Below, piece by piece: positions 24,081 to 33,382 of a stretch of 64,000 bases of DNA; within the stretch, counting starts at the first letter, position 1; every line of letters begins with the position of its first letter. Position numbers and translations under genes: made by a program. The notes under the pieces are model-generated. The model did not search any database, had not been told where the DNA came from, and was given only the letters and a program-made list of their open reading frames with translations. Source of the stretch: Canibacter zhuwentaonis (GTDB lineage Bacteria; Actinomycetota; Actinomycetes; Actinomycetales; Microbacteriaceae); the NCBI RefSeq assembly GCF_018531125.1, contig NZ_JAHDSY010000001.1. The stretch is one strand, 5' to 3'.

Positions 24081-25285
24081 AAAGTTTTGTGCCAGAAAAT
24101 ATAACTGCGGCTAGTGAAAAAGCGGTTTTGGTGCTTGCTGACGGCACCAGATACGAGGGCAAAGCCTATGGCAAGCTCGGGCAGAGCCTGGGCGAGCTGG
24201 TGTTTGCAACCAGCATGACGGGGTATCAGGAAACTCTAACAGACCCCTCTTATGCGGGGCAAATAGTGCTGATGACGGCCCCGCACATAGGCAATACCGG
24301 TGTTAACGAGGCGGATAAAGAATCGCGCCGCATCTGGGTTAGCGGTTTTGTTGTGCGCGATAAGGCGCGCCGGGTTTCTAACTTCCGCGCAGAAAAATCG
24401 CTTGACGAAGAACTGATTGCAAACGGCGTTGTGGGGATATGCGGGGTTGATACGCGCGCTATAACAAGGCATATCAGATCTCTTGGAGCTATGAAATCAG
24501 GGATTTTCTCGGGCGATGCGTACGCGCTATCTCCCGCGCAGCAGTTTGAAATTGTGACAGAACAGCCAGATATGGCGGGGCGCTCACTAACGGCCGAGGT
24601 TTCAACGCCCGAGCCGTACGAGGTGCCAGCGGCAAGCGATGTGCCCTTTGTTGGCACAATTGCGGTGCTTGATCTGGGAGTTAAAAGCGCCACAATTAAC
24701 TATCTGGCAGAGCACGGTTTCAGAGTTGTTGTGCTGCCAGCTAGCACAACGCTAGACGAGATAACAGCGCTTAACCCGGACGCGTTCTTCTACTCTAACG
24801 GCCCGGGTGATCCGGCCGCGAGTGAGCAGCAGGTAGTTTTGCTGCGAGAGCTGCTGCGGCGCAATATTCCGTATTTTGGAATCTGTTTCGGCAACCAGCT
24901 GTTGGCGCGCGCGCTCGGTTTTAACACCTATAAGCTCGCTTTTGGGCACAGGGGAATTAACCAGCCAGTTTTGGACACGCGCACCGCAAAGGTTGTAATC
25001 ACCTCTCAAAACCACGGTTTTGCGGTGGATCTGCAAGCCGGGGTTGTGCACGAGTCGCCGCACGGTTTAGGGCGGGTGCAGGTGAGCCACGTTAGCCTTA
25101 ATGACGGGGTTGTTGAAGGGCTTGAGTGCCTTGATATTCCGGCATTCAGCGTGCAGTATCATCCGGAGGCGGCGGCAGGTCCGCACGATGCCTGTTATCT
25201 GTTCAACGATTTCGTTGAGCTTGTTAAAAATCACAACAGTATGTTGCGCAGCTGTGCAGACGCAGCCGTAGAAGACACTAAATAG
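24074..25285 (+). CDS. carA: Carbamoyl-phosphate synthase small subunit
   Basis: Glutamine amidotransferase subunit that feeds ammonia to CarB. The 403-residue protein has the N-terminal FATSMTGYQETLTDPSYAGQ block, then a class I GATase with nucleophile Cys in GICFGNQLLA, and the His/Glu pair in QYHPEAAAGPHD. GTG start at 24074, 7 nt after AAAGGAGC, overlapping the previous gene. carB begins 11 bp after its stop. Confidence 0.97.
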   Translation: MLKSFVPENITAASEKAVLVLADGTRYEGKAYGKLGQSLGELVFATSMTGYQETLTDPSYAGQIVLMTAPHIGNTGVNEADKESRRIWVSGFVVRDKARRVSNFRAEKSLDEELIANGVVGICGVDTRAITRHIRSLGAMKSGIFSGDAYALSPAQQFEIVTEQPDMAGRSLTAEVSTPEPYEVPAASDVPFVGTIAVLDLGVKSATINYLAEHGFRVVVLPASTTLDEITALNPDAFFYSNGPGDPAASEQQVVLLRELLRRNIPYFGICFGNQLLARALGFNTYKLAFGHRGINQPVLDTRTAKVVITSQNHGFAVDLQAGVVHESPHGLGRVQVSHVSLNDGVVEGLECLDIPAFSVQYHPEAAAGPHDACYLFNDFVELVKNHNSMLRSCADAAVEDTK

Positions 25286-25296
25286 GGCGGGGTAAA

Positions 25297-28200
25297 ATGC
25301 CAAAACGTGAAGATATTAATTCAGTTCTTGTAATCGGATCGGGTCCGATTGTAATCGGGCAGGCCTGCGAGTTTGACTATTCAGGTTCTGGTGCGTGTCG
25401 TGTGCTGCGCAGCGAGGGCGTACGGGTTATTCTGATTAACTCGAACCCGGCAACAATTATGACCGATCCTGATTTTGCCGACGCAACCTATGTTGAGCCG
25501 ATCACCTGCGAGGTTATCGAGTCGATTATCGCAAAAGAAAAACCCGACGCAATCCTGCCGACTCTGGGAGGGCAGACGGCTCTTAACGCCGCGATTGAGT
25601 TGCACGAGCGGGGAATCCTTGAAAAATACGGTGTTGAGTTAATCGGAGCTAATATTGAGGCGATCCAGCGTGGTGAAGATCGCCAGCTCTTCAAAGATCT
25701 TGTGCTCGCAGCCGGTGGCGATGTGGCGCGCTCCAGAGTGGTTAACAGCCTCGCTGACGCAAAGACCGTCGCGGCAGAGCTGGGATATCCCGTTGTTGTT
25801 AGGCCGTCGTTTACGATGGGCGGGCTCGGCTCAGGATTTGCGCACACAGCAGCGGAGCTGGAGCGGATCGCGGGAGACGGAATCCGCTATAGTCCAACAG
25901 GTGAAGTGCTGCTGGAGGAGTCTATTCTCGGGTGGAAAGAGTACGAGCTTGAGCTGATGCGTGACACCGCCGATAACACCGTTGTTGTGTGTTCGATTGA
26001 AAACATTGACGCTGTTGGCGTGCACACTGGTGACTCACTCACTGTTGCGCCCGCGCTAACACTTACAGACAGGGAGTTTCAGCGGTTGCGCAACATTGGC
26101 ATTGACGTGATTCGGCGGGTTGGTGTTGATACCGGAGGCTGCAATATTCAGTTCGCGGTTGAGCCCGACACGGGTAGGGTTATTGTGATCGAAATGAATC
26201 CGCGCGTGTCACGATCGTCGGCGCTGGCGTCTAAAGCCACGGGTTTTCCGATTGCAAAAATCGCTGCAAAGCTCGCTATTGGCTATCGTTTAGACGAGAT
26301 CCCCAACGATATTACAGAAAAAACGCCCGCGAGTTTTGAACCGAGCATCGACTATGTTGTTGTTAAAGCGCCGCGGTTTGCGTTTGAGAAGTTCCCATCC
26401 GCCGATGACACCCTCACAACCACGATGAAATCGGTTGGCGAGGCGATGGCAATTGCGCGTAATTTTACGAGCGCGCTGCAAAAATCGCTGCGATCCCTTG
26501 AAAAGCGCGACAGTTCTTTCCACTGGGAGCTAGCTAAAAACACGGTTGCAGAGCTGCTTGAGTTAATTAAACGCCCAACAGAGCAGCGCATAGTACAGGT
26601 ACAGCAGGCACTGCGCCTGGGCGCGAGTATCGAGGATGTTTACGACGCTTGCAAAATCGATCCGTGGTTTCTCGATCAGATTCAGCTTATTAATGAGGTT
26701 GCGGCAAGGGTGCAGGAGGGTGACGCGCTCACTTACGAGCTGCTGCGCGAGGCCAAAGATCACGGGTTTAGCGACGCGCAAATAGCTAGCCTGCGCAAAA
26801 TTTCAGAGGCAGAGGTACGCGGTTTACGGCACGGGCTGGGGTTGCGCCCCGTGTATAAAACAGTGGACACCTGCGCGGGCGAGTTTCCGGCGCTAACACC
26901 GTACTATTACAGCTCTTACGATTTGGAAACAGAGGTGCAAAAGAGCGAACGTCAAAAAGTTATTATTGTTGGTTCCGGGCCTAACCGCATCGGGCAGGGA
27001 ATCGAATTTGACTACTCTTGTGTGCATGCCTCATACGAGCTCTCGGTCGCCGGTTATGAAACCGTTATGATTAACTGCAATCCGGAGACGGTTTCAACCG
27101 ACTATGATACCTCTGACAGGCTCTATTTTGAGCCGCTCACGCTTGAAGATGTGCTAGAGGTTGTGCACGCCGAGCAGCAGTCGGGGCAGGTGCTGGGAGT
27201 TATTGTGCAGCTGGGCGGGCAAACCGCGCTGGGTCTTGCCGCGGGGCTAAAGGCTGCGGGAGTGCCTATTTTGGGAACCGATCCGGCGGCAATCGATCTG
27301 GCAGAAGAGCGCGGTGCTTTCAGCGAGATTTTGGCGGAGGCGGATCTGCTCGCCCCCGCTCACGGCACGGCGATAACAGTTTCTGGTGCGGCGCAGATCG
27401 CCACAAAAATCGGCTACCCGGTGCTTGTACGCCCATCTTTTGTGCTGGGTGGCCGCGGCATGGAAATTATCTACTCAGAAACCAGGCTGCGCGATTATTT
27501 CACGCGGATCGCTGACCAGGAGCTTGTGAACGCGAGCAATCCGCTGCTTGTTGACAGCTTCCTTGACGAAGCTGTTGAAATTGATGTTGACGGGCTTTAT
27601 GACGGTACTCAGCTTTATCTTGGCGGGGTTATGGAGCACATCGAGGAGGCTGGTGTGCACTCGGGTGACTCCAGCTGCACCCTGCCGCCGGTTTCGCTCG
27701 GATACGCGCAGATTCAAGAGGTGCGGCGGGCAACCGAAAAAATCGCATCCGGAGTTGGCGTGCGCGGGCTGCTAAACGTACAGTTCGCCTTTACTCGCGG
27801 GCAGTTGTTCGTTTTGGAGGCGAACCCGCGCGCATCGCGCACCGTTCCCTTTGTTTCTAAGGCGCTGGGCGTGCCACTGGCCAAAGCGGCGGCGCGAATC
27901 ATGGCGGGGCAGAGCATCACCGAGCTGATTGCGAGCGGGATTCTGCCCGAGCGCGACGGCGGACGTGCGCCCATTGACGCGCCGGTCGCGGTTAAAGCCG
28001 CAGTGTTGCCGTTTAAGCGTTTCCGCACCGCCGAAGGCAAGTCTGTTGACGCTCTGCTGGGCCCTGAAATGCGCTCAACAGGCGAGGTTATGGGCATAGA
28101 TCGTGACTTTGCAAGCGCGTTCGCAAAAAGCCAGATTGCCGCCGGCAACAGCTTCAAGGCTGGCGCAACAGTCTTTATTTCGGTGGCGGATCGCGACAAG

Positions 28201-28578
28201 CGCGCGGTTGTGCTACCGGCAAAACGCCTTACTGAGCTGGGCTGTAAAATTATGGCAACCAGCGGCACACAGGTGGTACTGGCGCGGCACGGGATCGCGT
28301 CTGAGGTTGTGCGTCGCCGCTCTGATACGGGAGATGCGGAAGGTTCAATTATCGATCTGATCGCAAGCGGTGAGGTGCAAATGGTTGTGAACACGCCAAG
28401 CGGTCAAACAGAGCGCGCCGACGGGTACGAAATTCGGGCGGCTGCGGTAACGGCCGATATCCCTATTTTCACAACCGTTACCGAGCTTGCTGCGGCGGTT
28501 ATTGCGCTGAGCGCGCAGGAGCACGATTTTGAGGTCACATCGCTGCAAGAGTACACTCTGAGGAGGTTTGAAAAATGA
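25297..28578 (+). CDS. carB: Carbamoyl-phosphate synthase large subunit
   Basis: Two-step ATP-dependent synthesis of carbamoyl phosphate for pyrimidines and arginine. The 1093-residue protein has the usual duplicated ATP-grasp halves: the first with GSGPIVIGQACEFDYSG and PSFTMGGLGSGF, the second with GSGPNRIGQGIEFDYSC and RPSFVLGGRGM. The C-terminal MGS-like allosteric domain (about 950-1093) binds effectors such as UMP. Length is normal. The stop overlaps the pyrF start by 4 bp. Confidence 0.98.
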   Translation: MPKREDINSVLVIGSGPIVIGQACEFDYSGSGACRVLRSEGVRVILINSNPATIMTDPDFADATYVEPITCEVIESIIAKEKPDAILPTLGGQTALNAAIELHERGILEKYGVELIGANIEAIQRGEDRQLFKDLVLAAGGDVARSRVVNSLADAKTVAAELGYPVVVRPSFTMGGLGSGFAHTAAELERIAGDGIRYSPTGEVLLEESILGWKEYELELMRDTADNTVVVCSIENIDAVGVHTGDSLTVAPALTLTDREFQRLRNIGIDVIRRVGVDTGGCNIQFAVEPDTGRVIVIEMNPRVSRSSALASKATGFPIAKIAAKLAIGYRLDEIPNDITEKTPASFEPSIDYVVVKAPRFAFEKFPSADDTLTTTMKSVGEAMAIARNFTSALQKSLRSLEKRDSSFHWELAKNTVAELLELIKRPTEQRIVQVQQALRLGASIEDVYDACKIDPWFLDQIQLINEVAARVQEGDALTYELLREAKDHGFSDAQIASLRKISEAEVRGLRHGLGLRPVYKTVDTCAGEFPALTPYYYSSYDLETEVQKSERQKVIIVGSGPNRIGQGIEFDYSCVHASYELSVAGYETVMINCNPETVSTDYDTSDRLYFEPLTLEDVLEVVHAEQQSGQVLGVIVQLGGQTALGLAAGLKAAGVPILGTDPAAIDLAEERGAFSEILAEADLLAPAHGTAITVSGAAQIATKIGYPVLVRPSFVLGGRGMEIIYSETRLRDYFTRIADQELVNASNPLLVDSFLDEAVEIDVDGLYDGTQLYLGGVMEHIEEAGVHSGDSSCTLPPVSLGYAQIQEVRRATEKIASGVGVRGLLNVQFAFTRGQLFVLEANPRASRTVPFVSKALGVPLAKAAARIMAGQSITELIASGILPERDGGRAPIDAPVAVKAAVLPFKRFRTAEGKSVDALLGPEMRSTGEVMGIDRDFASAFAKSQIAAGNSFKAGATVFISVADRDKRAVVLPAKRLTELGCKIMATSGTQVVLARHGIASEVVRRRSDTGDAEGSIIDLIASGEVQMVVNTPSGQTERADGYEIRAAAVTADIPIFTTVTELAAAVIALSAQEHDFEVTSLQEYTLRRFEK

Positions 28579-29435
28579 GTTTCGCAACAGCTCTAGATGC
28601 CTGCTTTACTGCAGGTAAGCGGTTGTGCGTGGGGGTTGATCCGCACCCCTATCTGCTTGCTGCTTGGGGGTATCCTAACAGTGCTGCCGGTGTGCGCGAG
28701 TTTGGGCTGCGCGTTGTTGAAGCGGCTGCTTCGCAGGCGCTCGCAATAAAACCGCAGATTGCTTTTTTTGAGCGTTTTGGATCTGCTGGATACGCCGCGC
28801 TCGAGCAAATTTTAAGCGCTGCCAGGGAGATTGCACTGCCCGTTATTGCTGATATTAAGCGCGGTGATATTGGATCGAGTTTTGCCGCGTACGCGCAGGC
28901 GTGGCTCACGCCAGGTGCGCCGCTCGAGGTTGACGCGATAACCGTGCACCCCTATCAGGGTGTTGGCTCGCTGCAGCCGGGATTCGAGCTGGCGCGACAG
29001 TATGGCAAGGGAATGTTTCTGCTCGCGGCAACCTCTAACCCCGGGGCCGCTAGTTTTCAGCTGGCAAAAACTGGCACTCAGGAAACTGTTGCGGCAAGTG
29101 TTGTGCGCGAAGTTAATGAGCTAAACAGGGCACACGCAGCTGCAATTAGCGGCAGCTGCGGGCAATTTGGGGTTGTGCTTGGAGCAACTCTGCAGCTTGC
29201 AGAATACGAAATTGCACCCTCTGCAAACGACACGCAGGTGCCGGTAATGCCCGTGCTCGCGCCGGGTTTTGGCGCGCAGGGAGCCGCTCTTGAAAACGTT
29301 AAAAATATTTACGGCGCGCTGAGCGCCGGGGTTATTCCCAACGAGTCGAGGTCACTGTTGCAGGGTGGTGCGGAGGAGCTATCCGCTCGCATAACCGCGC
29401 GCGCAACAGAGATCAGAAAGGTTTTTAGAGGATGA
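28575..29435 (+). CDS. pyrF: Orotidine 5'-phosphate decarboxylase, type 2
   Basis: Last step to UMP. The 286-residue protein is the longer type 2 form found in actinobacteria. The catalytic Lys/Asp motif DIKRGDIGSSFAAYA, the VGVDPH-like GVDPHPYL start and KPQIAFFERFG are visible. ATG 28575 overlaps carB (ATGA), and its stop overlaps gmk by 4 bp, so carB-pyrF-gmk are coupled. Confidence 0.96.
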   Translation: MSFATALDACFTAGKRLCVGVDPHPYLLAAWGYPNSAAGVREFGLRVVEAAASQALAIKPQIAFFERFGSAGYAALEQILSAAREIALPVIADIKRGDIGSSFAAYAQAWLTPGAPLEVDAITVHPYQGVGSLQPGFELARQYGKGMFLLAATSNPGAASFQLAKTGTQETVAASVVREVNELNRAHAAAISGSCGQFGVVLGATLQLAEYEIAPSANDTQVPVMPVLAPGFGAQGAALENVKNIYGALSAGVIPNESRSLLQGGAEELSARITARATEIRKVFRG

Positions 29436-30313
29436 ATTCGCTGCCACCGGCAAATGTGGATCGACGTGCTGCCTCGCAGGCGGCAATAAAAGCTAGACGC
29501 GAGCGGGCAGTGATTAAAGAGGCGTTGCGCACTGCTGAAATTAAACCGCAAACGGTTGTTTTGCGCAGTCAGCAGCGCACCGATATTTGCGCCACGCTGC
29601 GGGTGCAGGAGTTTTTGCGGGCGATGTATTCGGTGGGTAGAGTGCGTGCAAAAAAGATTATGACAGAGCTTAAAATCTCTGAGACTAAAAAACTCGGCGG
29701 TTTAGGCAGGATTCAGAGGGAGCGGCTAATGGCGTTTTTGGAGCGCGGATACGGACAGCAGAACGCGTCGGTGTTAACTGTTTTGGCGGGTCCGACCGCG
29801 GTTGGCAAGGGAACTGTTGTGCGGCATCTGCTGCAGAACTTCACAGATGTTGTGCTCTCTGTTTCTGCAACAACGCGAGATCCGCGCCCTGGCGAGGTGC
29901 ACGGACGCGACTACTATTTTGTTTCCGAGGCGGAATTTGACGAGCTAATTGCGACCGGTGAAATGCTCGAGTGGGCTGTTGTGCACGGTAAGCACCGCTA
30001 TGGCACCCCGCGCAAGCCGATTGCGGATGCGGTTGCAGAGGGTAAGCTGGTGCTGCTTGAAATTGACCTACAGGGCGCGCGCGAGGTTAAAAAATCAGAG
30101 CCGGGCGTTAAAACGGTGTTTTTGCTGCCGCCCAGCTGGGAGGAACTAGAGCGCCGCCTGCTCGAGCGGGGTACTGAGAACCCGGAGGAGCAAAAACGGC
30201 GTTTAGAGACTGCGAAAACAGAGCTTGCGGCAGCCGGTGAATTTGACGAGCAGATCGTTAATGACGAGGTTGCGCGTGCGGCGATTGCACTGTACGAGAT
30301 TATGCACGGCTAA
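29432..30313 (+). CDS. gmk: Fusion of mIHF-type DNA-binding domain and guanylate kinase
   Basis: Residues 1-106 match actinobacterial integration host factor (mIHF): the basic RAASQAAIKARRERAVIK start, VQEFLRAMYSVGRVRAKKIM with the helix-turn-helix/H2TH-like GVGKVRA-type turn, and LGGLGRIQRERL. Residues 113-293 are a full guanylate kinase (GMP to GDP): P-loop GPTAVGKGT (120-128), SATTRDPRPGEVHGRDYYFV, and LEIDLQGAREVK. In Mycobacterium the two are adjacent separate genes (mihF-gmk); here the reading frame is continuous with no stop or internal start of quality. The ATG overlaps the pyrF stop. Confidence 0.93.
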   Translation: MNSLPPANVDRRAASQAAIKARRERAVIKEALRTAEIKPQTVVLRSQQRTDICATLRVQEFLRAMYSVGRVRAKKIMTELKISETKKLGGLGRIQRERLMAFLERGYGQQNASVLTVLAGPTAVGKGTVVRHLLQNFTDVVLSVSATTRDPRPGEVHGRDYYFVSEAEFDELIATGEMLEWAVVHGKHRYGTPRKPIADAVAEGKLVLLEIDLQGAREVKKSEPGVKTVFLLPPSWEELERRLLERGTENPEEQKRRLETAKTELAAAGEFDEQIVNDEVARAAIALYEIMHG

Positions 30314-30344
30314 TTTCTAGACTAATATTTTATTATTAGTAGTT

Positions 30345-31331
30345 GTGTATCACATTCAAATTTTAAAGCTGATTGATATTGTCCCCGCGGGGATTCCAAC
30401 GGATAAGTTACTGACAGGTGTTGCACTGGCGCTTGCAGGAGCTATTCTAATGGCGTTCGGGCTGCAGTATCAGTCGCGCGGCGTTAATAAAATGGAGCGC
30501 GTAACTTCATCAGAGGTCGCCACAGGTCTTTCAATGGGGCAAATATCGCAACTGCTGCGCCGCCCATCGTGGCTGTTTGGCACGCTGTCGCTCGGCGCGT
30601 CTGTTATTTTGCAGCTTACCGCACTAACTTTCGCGCCGCTTATTGTGGTGCAGCCGCTGGGTATAATGTCGCTTGTTATTATCGTATTTTTGAGCGCTAA
30701 CCGCTTAAAAATTAAGCTTGATAAGCGCGTTTTTGCAGCCGTTGGGCTGTGCTTCTTGGGTATTGTTGCGTTCGTGCTGGTAGCTGCTTCTAACGCGGCA
30801 GAAACCGAGATTAACCAGACCCAACTGATTATAGTGCTGGCGCTGTTTATTGTTGTTGCCGGCGGGCTTGCGGTTACGATTCGCTTAAAACGCGACAATC
30901 CGAGCCAGCTGATTTATATTATTGCAGCGGGTGTTAACTACGGCTTTGTTGTGACATTCTCCAAAACTCTGATCGTTAGGATCACCCAGGGCGATTTTAG
31001 TTTCCTGAGCATTATTACGATAGTTATGGTCATAATCGGCTTCCTGCTGGCTATGGGGTATGTGCAGAACGCGCACTCCTGTGGTCCGCCAGATCTGGTT
31101 GTTGCCGGTCTCACAGTTGTGGATCCGTTGGTTGCGGTGACAATTGGAATTGTTGTTTTGCAGGAGGCAAAGCACGCCGCACTTTGGGTTCTTGTGGTGT
31201 TTATTGTTGCTGGCGCAGCCGCTGTTAACGGCGTTTTCAAGCTCGCAAAATATCACCCCGAGAGCCAGCAGAAGCTTGAAGAGGCTGTGGAGAAGGTTGC
31301 GGAAGCGGCAGAAAAAGCCGCCGAAAAATAA
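30345..31331 (+). CDS. DMT-superfamily (NIPA-like) transporter
   Basis: Membrane protein with nine or so hydrophobic helices from residue 23 to about 295, in a 328-residue chain. Features include the LSLGASVILQLTALTFAPLIVVQPLG segment and the VVDPLVAVTIGIVVLQE box typical of the DMT/magnesium-transporter NIPA family in actinobacteria. The substrate is unproven. The C-terminus is a cytosolic Glu/Lys/Ala-rich helix (coiled-coil-like, QQKLEEAVEKVAEAAEKAAEK). GTG start at 30345, with no clear Shine-Dalgarno. Confidence 0.85.
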   Translation: MYHIQILKLIDIVPAGIPTDKLLTGVALALAGAILMAFGLQYQSRGVNKMERVTSSEVATGLSMGQISQLLRRPSWLFGTLSLGASVILQLTALTFAPLIVVQPLGIMSLVIIVFLSANRLKIKLDKRVFAAVGLCFLGIVAFVLVAASNAAETEINQTQLIIVLALFIVVAGGLAVTIRLKRDNPSQLIYIIAAGVNYGFVVTFSKTLIVRITQGDFSFLSIITIVMVIIGFLLAMGYVQNAHSCGPPDLVVAGLTVVDPLVAVTIGIVVLQEAKHAALWVLVVFIVAGAAAVNGVFKLAKYHPESQQKLEEAVEKVAEAAEKAAEK

Positions 31332-31401
31332 CGGTTCTTTATGGTTTTATGCTTAGAGCTGTACAGTTTTACGCTAAGATGTATTATGGTCGTAAGACTT
31401 A

Positions 31402-31475
31402 GGGGCGTTAGCTCAGCTGGTTAGAGCAGAGGACTCATAATCCTTTGGTCGCGGGTTCAAGTCCCGCACGCCCTA
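31402..31475 (+). tRNA. tRNA-Met (anticodon CAU), elongator type
   Basis: Cloverleaf with acceptor GGGGCGT/ACGCCCT (one G-U), TA at positions 8-9, D-arm GCTCAGCTGGTTAGAGC, anticodon arm AGGACTCATAATCCT with CAT, and T-arm GCGGGTTCAAGTCCCGC. CCA is not encoded. No initiator features (three G-C pairs in the anticodon stem are missing), so elongator Met is preferred; tRNA-Ile2 with a modified C34 is the alternative. Confidence 0.93.
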
Positions 31476-31571
31476 CAATTTTACTGTTGTGGTTGTTACG
31501 CTGCAGGTTTCGCGGCGTGATTTGCGGGAGCGAGATGGCAAAAATAGTTACTTCCGCCATCTCTTGCCCCT

Positions 31572-31712
31572 ATGTCGGCTCGCGTGGGCGCTAAACACGC
31601 CCCTGTGCCAGATAGCACGCGAGATGAGATAGCGGATGTGCTGGCGGGTGTAAAAAATCACCAGAGCGGCTTAGACGCCGCTGTGCTGCTTGCTGGTACG
31701 AGCGGTATATAG
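31572..31712 (+). CDS. Small ORF of 46 residues (doubtful)
   Basis: An ATG-initiated ORF lies in the roughly 450-bp gap between tRNA-Met and tRNA-Glu. Its product is polar and partly helical (DEIADVLAGVKNHQSG, then AAVLLAG), which looks protein-like. It has no Shine-Dalgarno and no family I recognise. It may be a remnant. The gap also holds an 8-bp inverted repeat, GAGATGGC...GCCATCTC at about 31532-31563. Confidence 0.25.
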   Translation: MSARVGAKHAPVPDSTRDEIADVLAGVKNHQSGLDAAVLLAGTSGI

Positions 31713-31926
31713 CTTAAGCATGGCTATCCGATGTGTTTCCCTGTTGCTTGTGAGCAGTGTAATAAGATTACCTGGTCAGGTTGTGGCGAGCACATTGAGC
31801 AGGCGTTCGCTCCTTTTGATTGATCAGAGCTGTGCGTGTGCGAGCGTAAACAGTAGCGCTCGTATCGGTTTTGTCAGCGACTGCAAATATGTGTATAATG
31901 TTTACGTTGTACTCAAAACGCACAAC

Positions 31927-31999
31927 GGCCTCATCGTATAGCGGCCTAGTACTCCGCCCTCTCACGGCGGCAACACGGGTTCGAATCCCGTTGGGGTCA
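31927..31999 (+). tRNA. tRNA-Glu (anticodon CUC)
   Basis: Acceptor GGCCTCA pairs TGGGGTC with G-U pairs, the D-arm follows, anticodon arm CCGCC-CTCTCAC-GGCGG gives CTC, and T-arm ACGGGTTCGAATCCCGT. CCA is not encoded. A strong terminator begins 6 bp after the 3' end. Confidence 0.96.
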
Positions 32000-32004
32000 C
32001 AGTT

Positions 32005-32045
32005 AGCACTGCCCTTGTAATACGAGCAAGGGCAGTGCTTTTTGT
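32005..32045 (+). terminator. Rho-independent terminator of tRNA-Glu
   Basis: AGCACTGCCCTTG and CAAGGGCAGTGCT form a 13-bp stem with a 9-nt loop, followed by a T-rich tract (TTTTTGTTT). Confidence 0.92.
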
Positions 32046-32260
32046 TTGCCGCAGGTTTGTTGCCAAATCTCTTGGGGAAAGCGTAGAGACCCACGTTGCA
32101 ACAGGCAAACCCTTACAGTGCCGGGTAACTAGTATCCGGAGGTAAGCAGCACAGACTTATGAACGCCTTCTCAAAGAGCTGTTGATATGCTGTGCTAAAG
32201 TTTGAGGGTGGCACAAACTGAATAATTCTAATCCAATAAACTTCTTTAAGGGAGGATAAT

Positions 32261-33382
32261 TTGTTTCTCGCGCTTCGCGAAATGCGCCATAATGCTTCAC
32301 GCTTTATATTAATCACAGCGGTGGTTTTTCTGGTTAGTTATGTCGTATATTTTCTAACAGGGCTCTCAACGGGCTTAGCCGGTTCCTACTCGGAGGCTGT
32401 TGAAGACTGGAAAGCTGACAGCATAGTGCTGTCAGAATCCGCTAACTACAACATTGCAGCATCGGGAATTACCGCAGCCGCGCTAAAAGATATTAAAACT
32501 CAAGAGCCAGGCAACGAGGCGCTTGAGGTGAGCCCGGTTGTTGTTGACGCTCCCGGTAAGGATAACACCGTGAAACGCATTAGCGCCTACACTTTCGGCA
32601 TTGACTTTAATTCGCCGCTTGTGCCACGCCTTGCAGAAGGAGACCTGCCAATAAAATCGAACGAACTGGTCGCTGATGTTAAGTTTAAGCAGGCGGGCAT
32701 GAAGATCGGCGACCCGGTTGTTTTGCCGGTGCCACAGGCGCCCGATTCTAAGAACGTCACCTGGCGGATCTCAGGCTTTGTGAACGCGAAGTTCCAGGCC
32801 GCCCCAACGCTGTTTGTGTCCGCGGCGGAGTTTGCGCAGCATTTGCGCGCCGTGCGTAACCCGCACATTCCGGAAGAGCAAAAAGTTCTTGCAAACGCGG
32901 TTGTTCTATTTAAAACCCCGGGTGATAGCCTGCAAAAAACTGCCGGCGATAATGATCTTGAAATAATTGAGCCGGCTAAGTTTATTCAAAACCTGCCGGG
33001 GTTTGCGCCGCAGCAGCTAACGTTTAACATGATGATTGGCGCTTTAATCGGCATTCTAACCCTGGTGTTGGGCATCTTCGTTTACGTTTTAACGGTGCAA
33101 AAACGACAGATTTTTGGGGTTATGAAGGCGCAGGGTATCGCCACCTCATACATAGTGCGTTCGAGCGTGCTGCAAACGCTAGTTCTCACAGTTGTCGGTA
33201 TTGCGCTTGGCTTTATCGCAACCTGGCTGACGAGTTTGGCGGTCGGCGGTGTGATCCCGTTTAAGATGGATCCCCTGTTGTACCCGCTAATAAGTCTGGC
33301 GTTCATTGTGTTTTCTGTTGTTGGCGCGCTCGTACCAGCGCGAATGATAAGTAAAATTGATCCGATTGAGGCGATTAGCTAA
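32261..33382 (+). CDS. ABC transporter permease, FtsX/HrtB-like
   Basis: A 373-residue permease with one N-terminal helix (about 16-38), a large extracellular domain (40-245), and three C-terminal helices (about 250-275, 300-322, 335-360), which is the MacB/FtsX topology. It begins MFLALREMRHNASRF and has TVQKRQIFGVMKAQGI, resembling haem-exporter permeases (HrtB/DevC). Its substrate is not shown. TTG start 6 nt after AAGGGAGG. It overlaps the ATPase gene by one base, forming a two-gene exporter. Confidence 0.86.
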   Translation: MFLALREMRHNASRFILITAVVFLVSYVVYFLTGLSTGLAGSYSEAVEDWKADSIVLSESANYNIAASGITAAALKDIKTQEPGNEALEVSPVVVDAPGKDNTVKRISAYTFGIDFNSPLVPRLAEGDLPIKSNELVADVKFKQAGMKIGDPVVLPVPQAPDSKNVTWRISGFVNAKFQAAPTLFVSAAEFAQHLRAVRNPHIPEEQKVLANAVVLFKTPGDSLQKTAGDNDLEIIEPAKFIQNLPGFAPQQLTFNMMIGALIGILTLVLGIFVYVLTVQKRQIFGVMKAQGIATSYIVRSSVLQTLVLTVVGIALGFIATWLTSLAVGGVIPFKMDPLLYPLISLAFIVFSVVGALVPARMISKIDPIEAIS

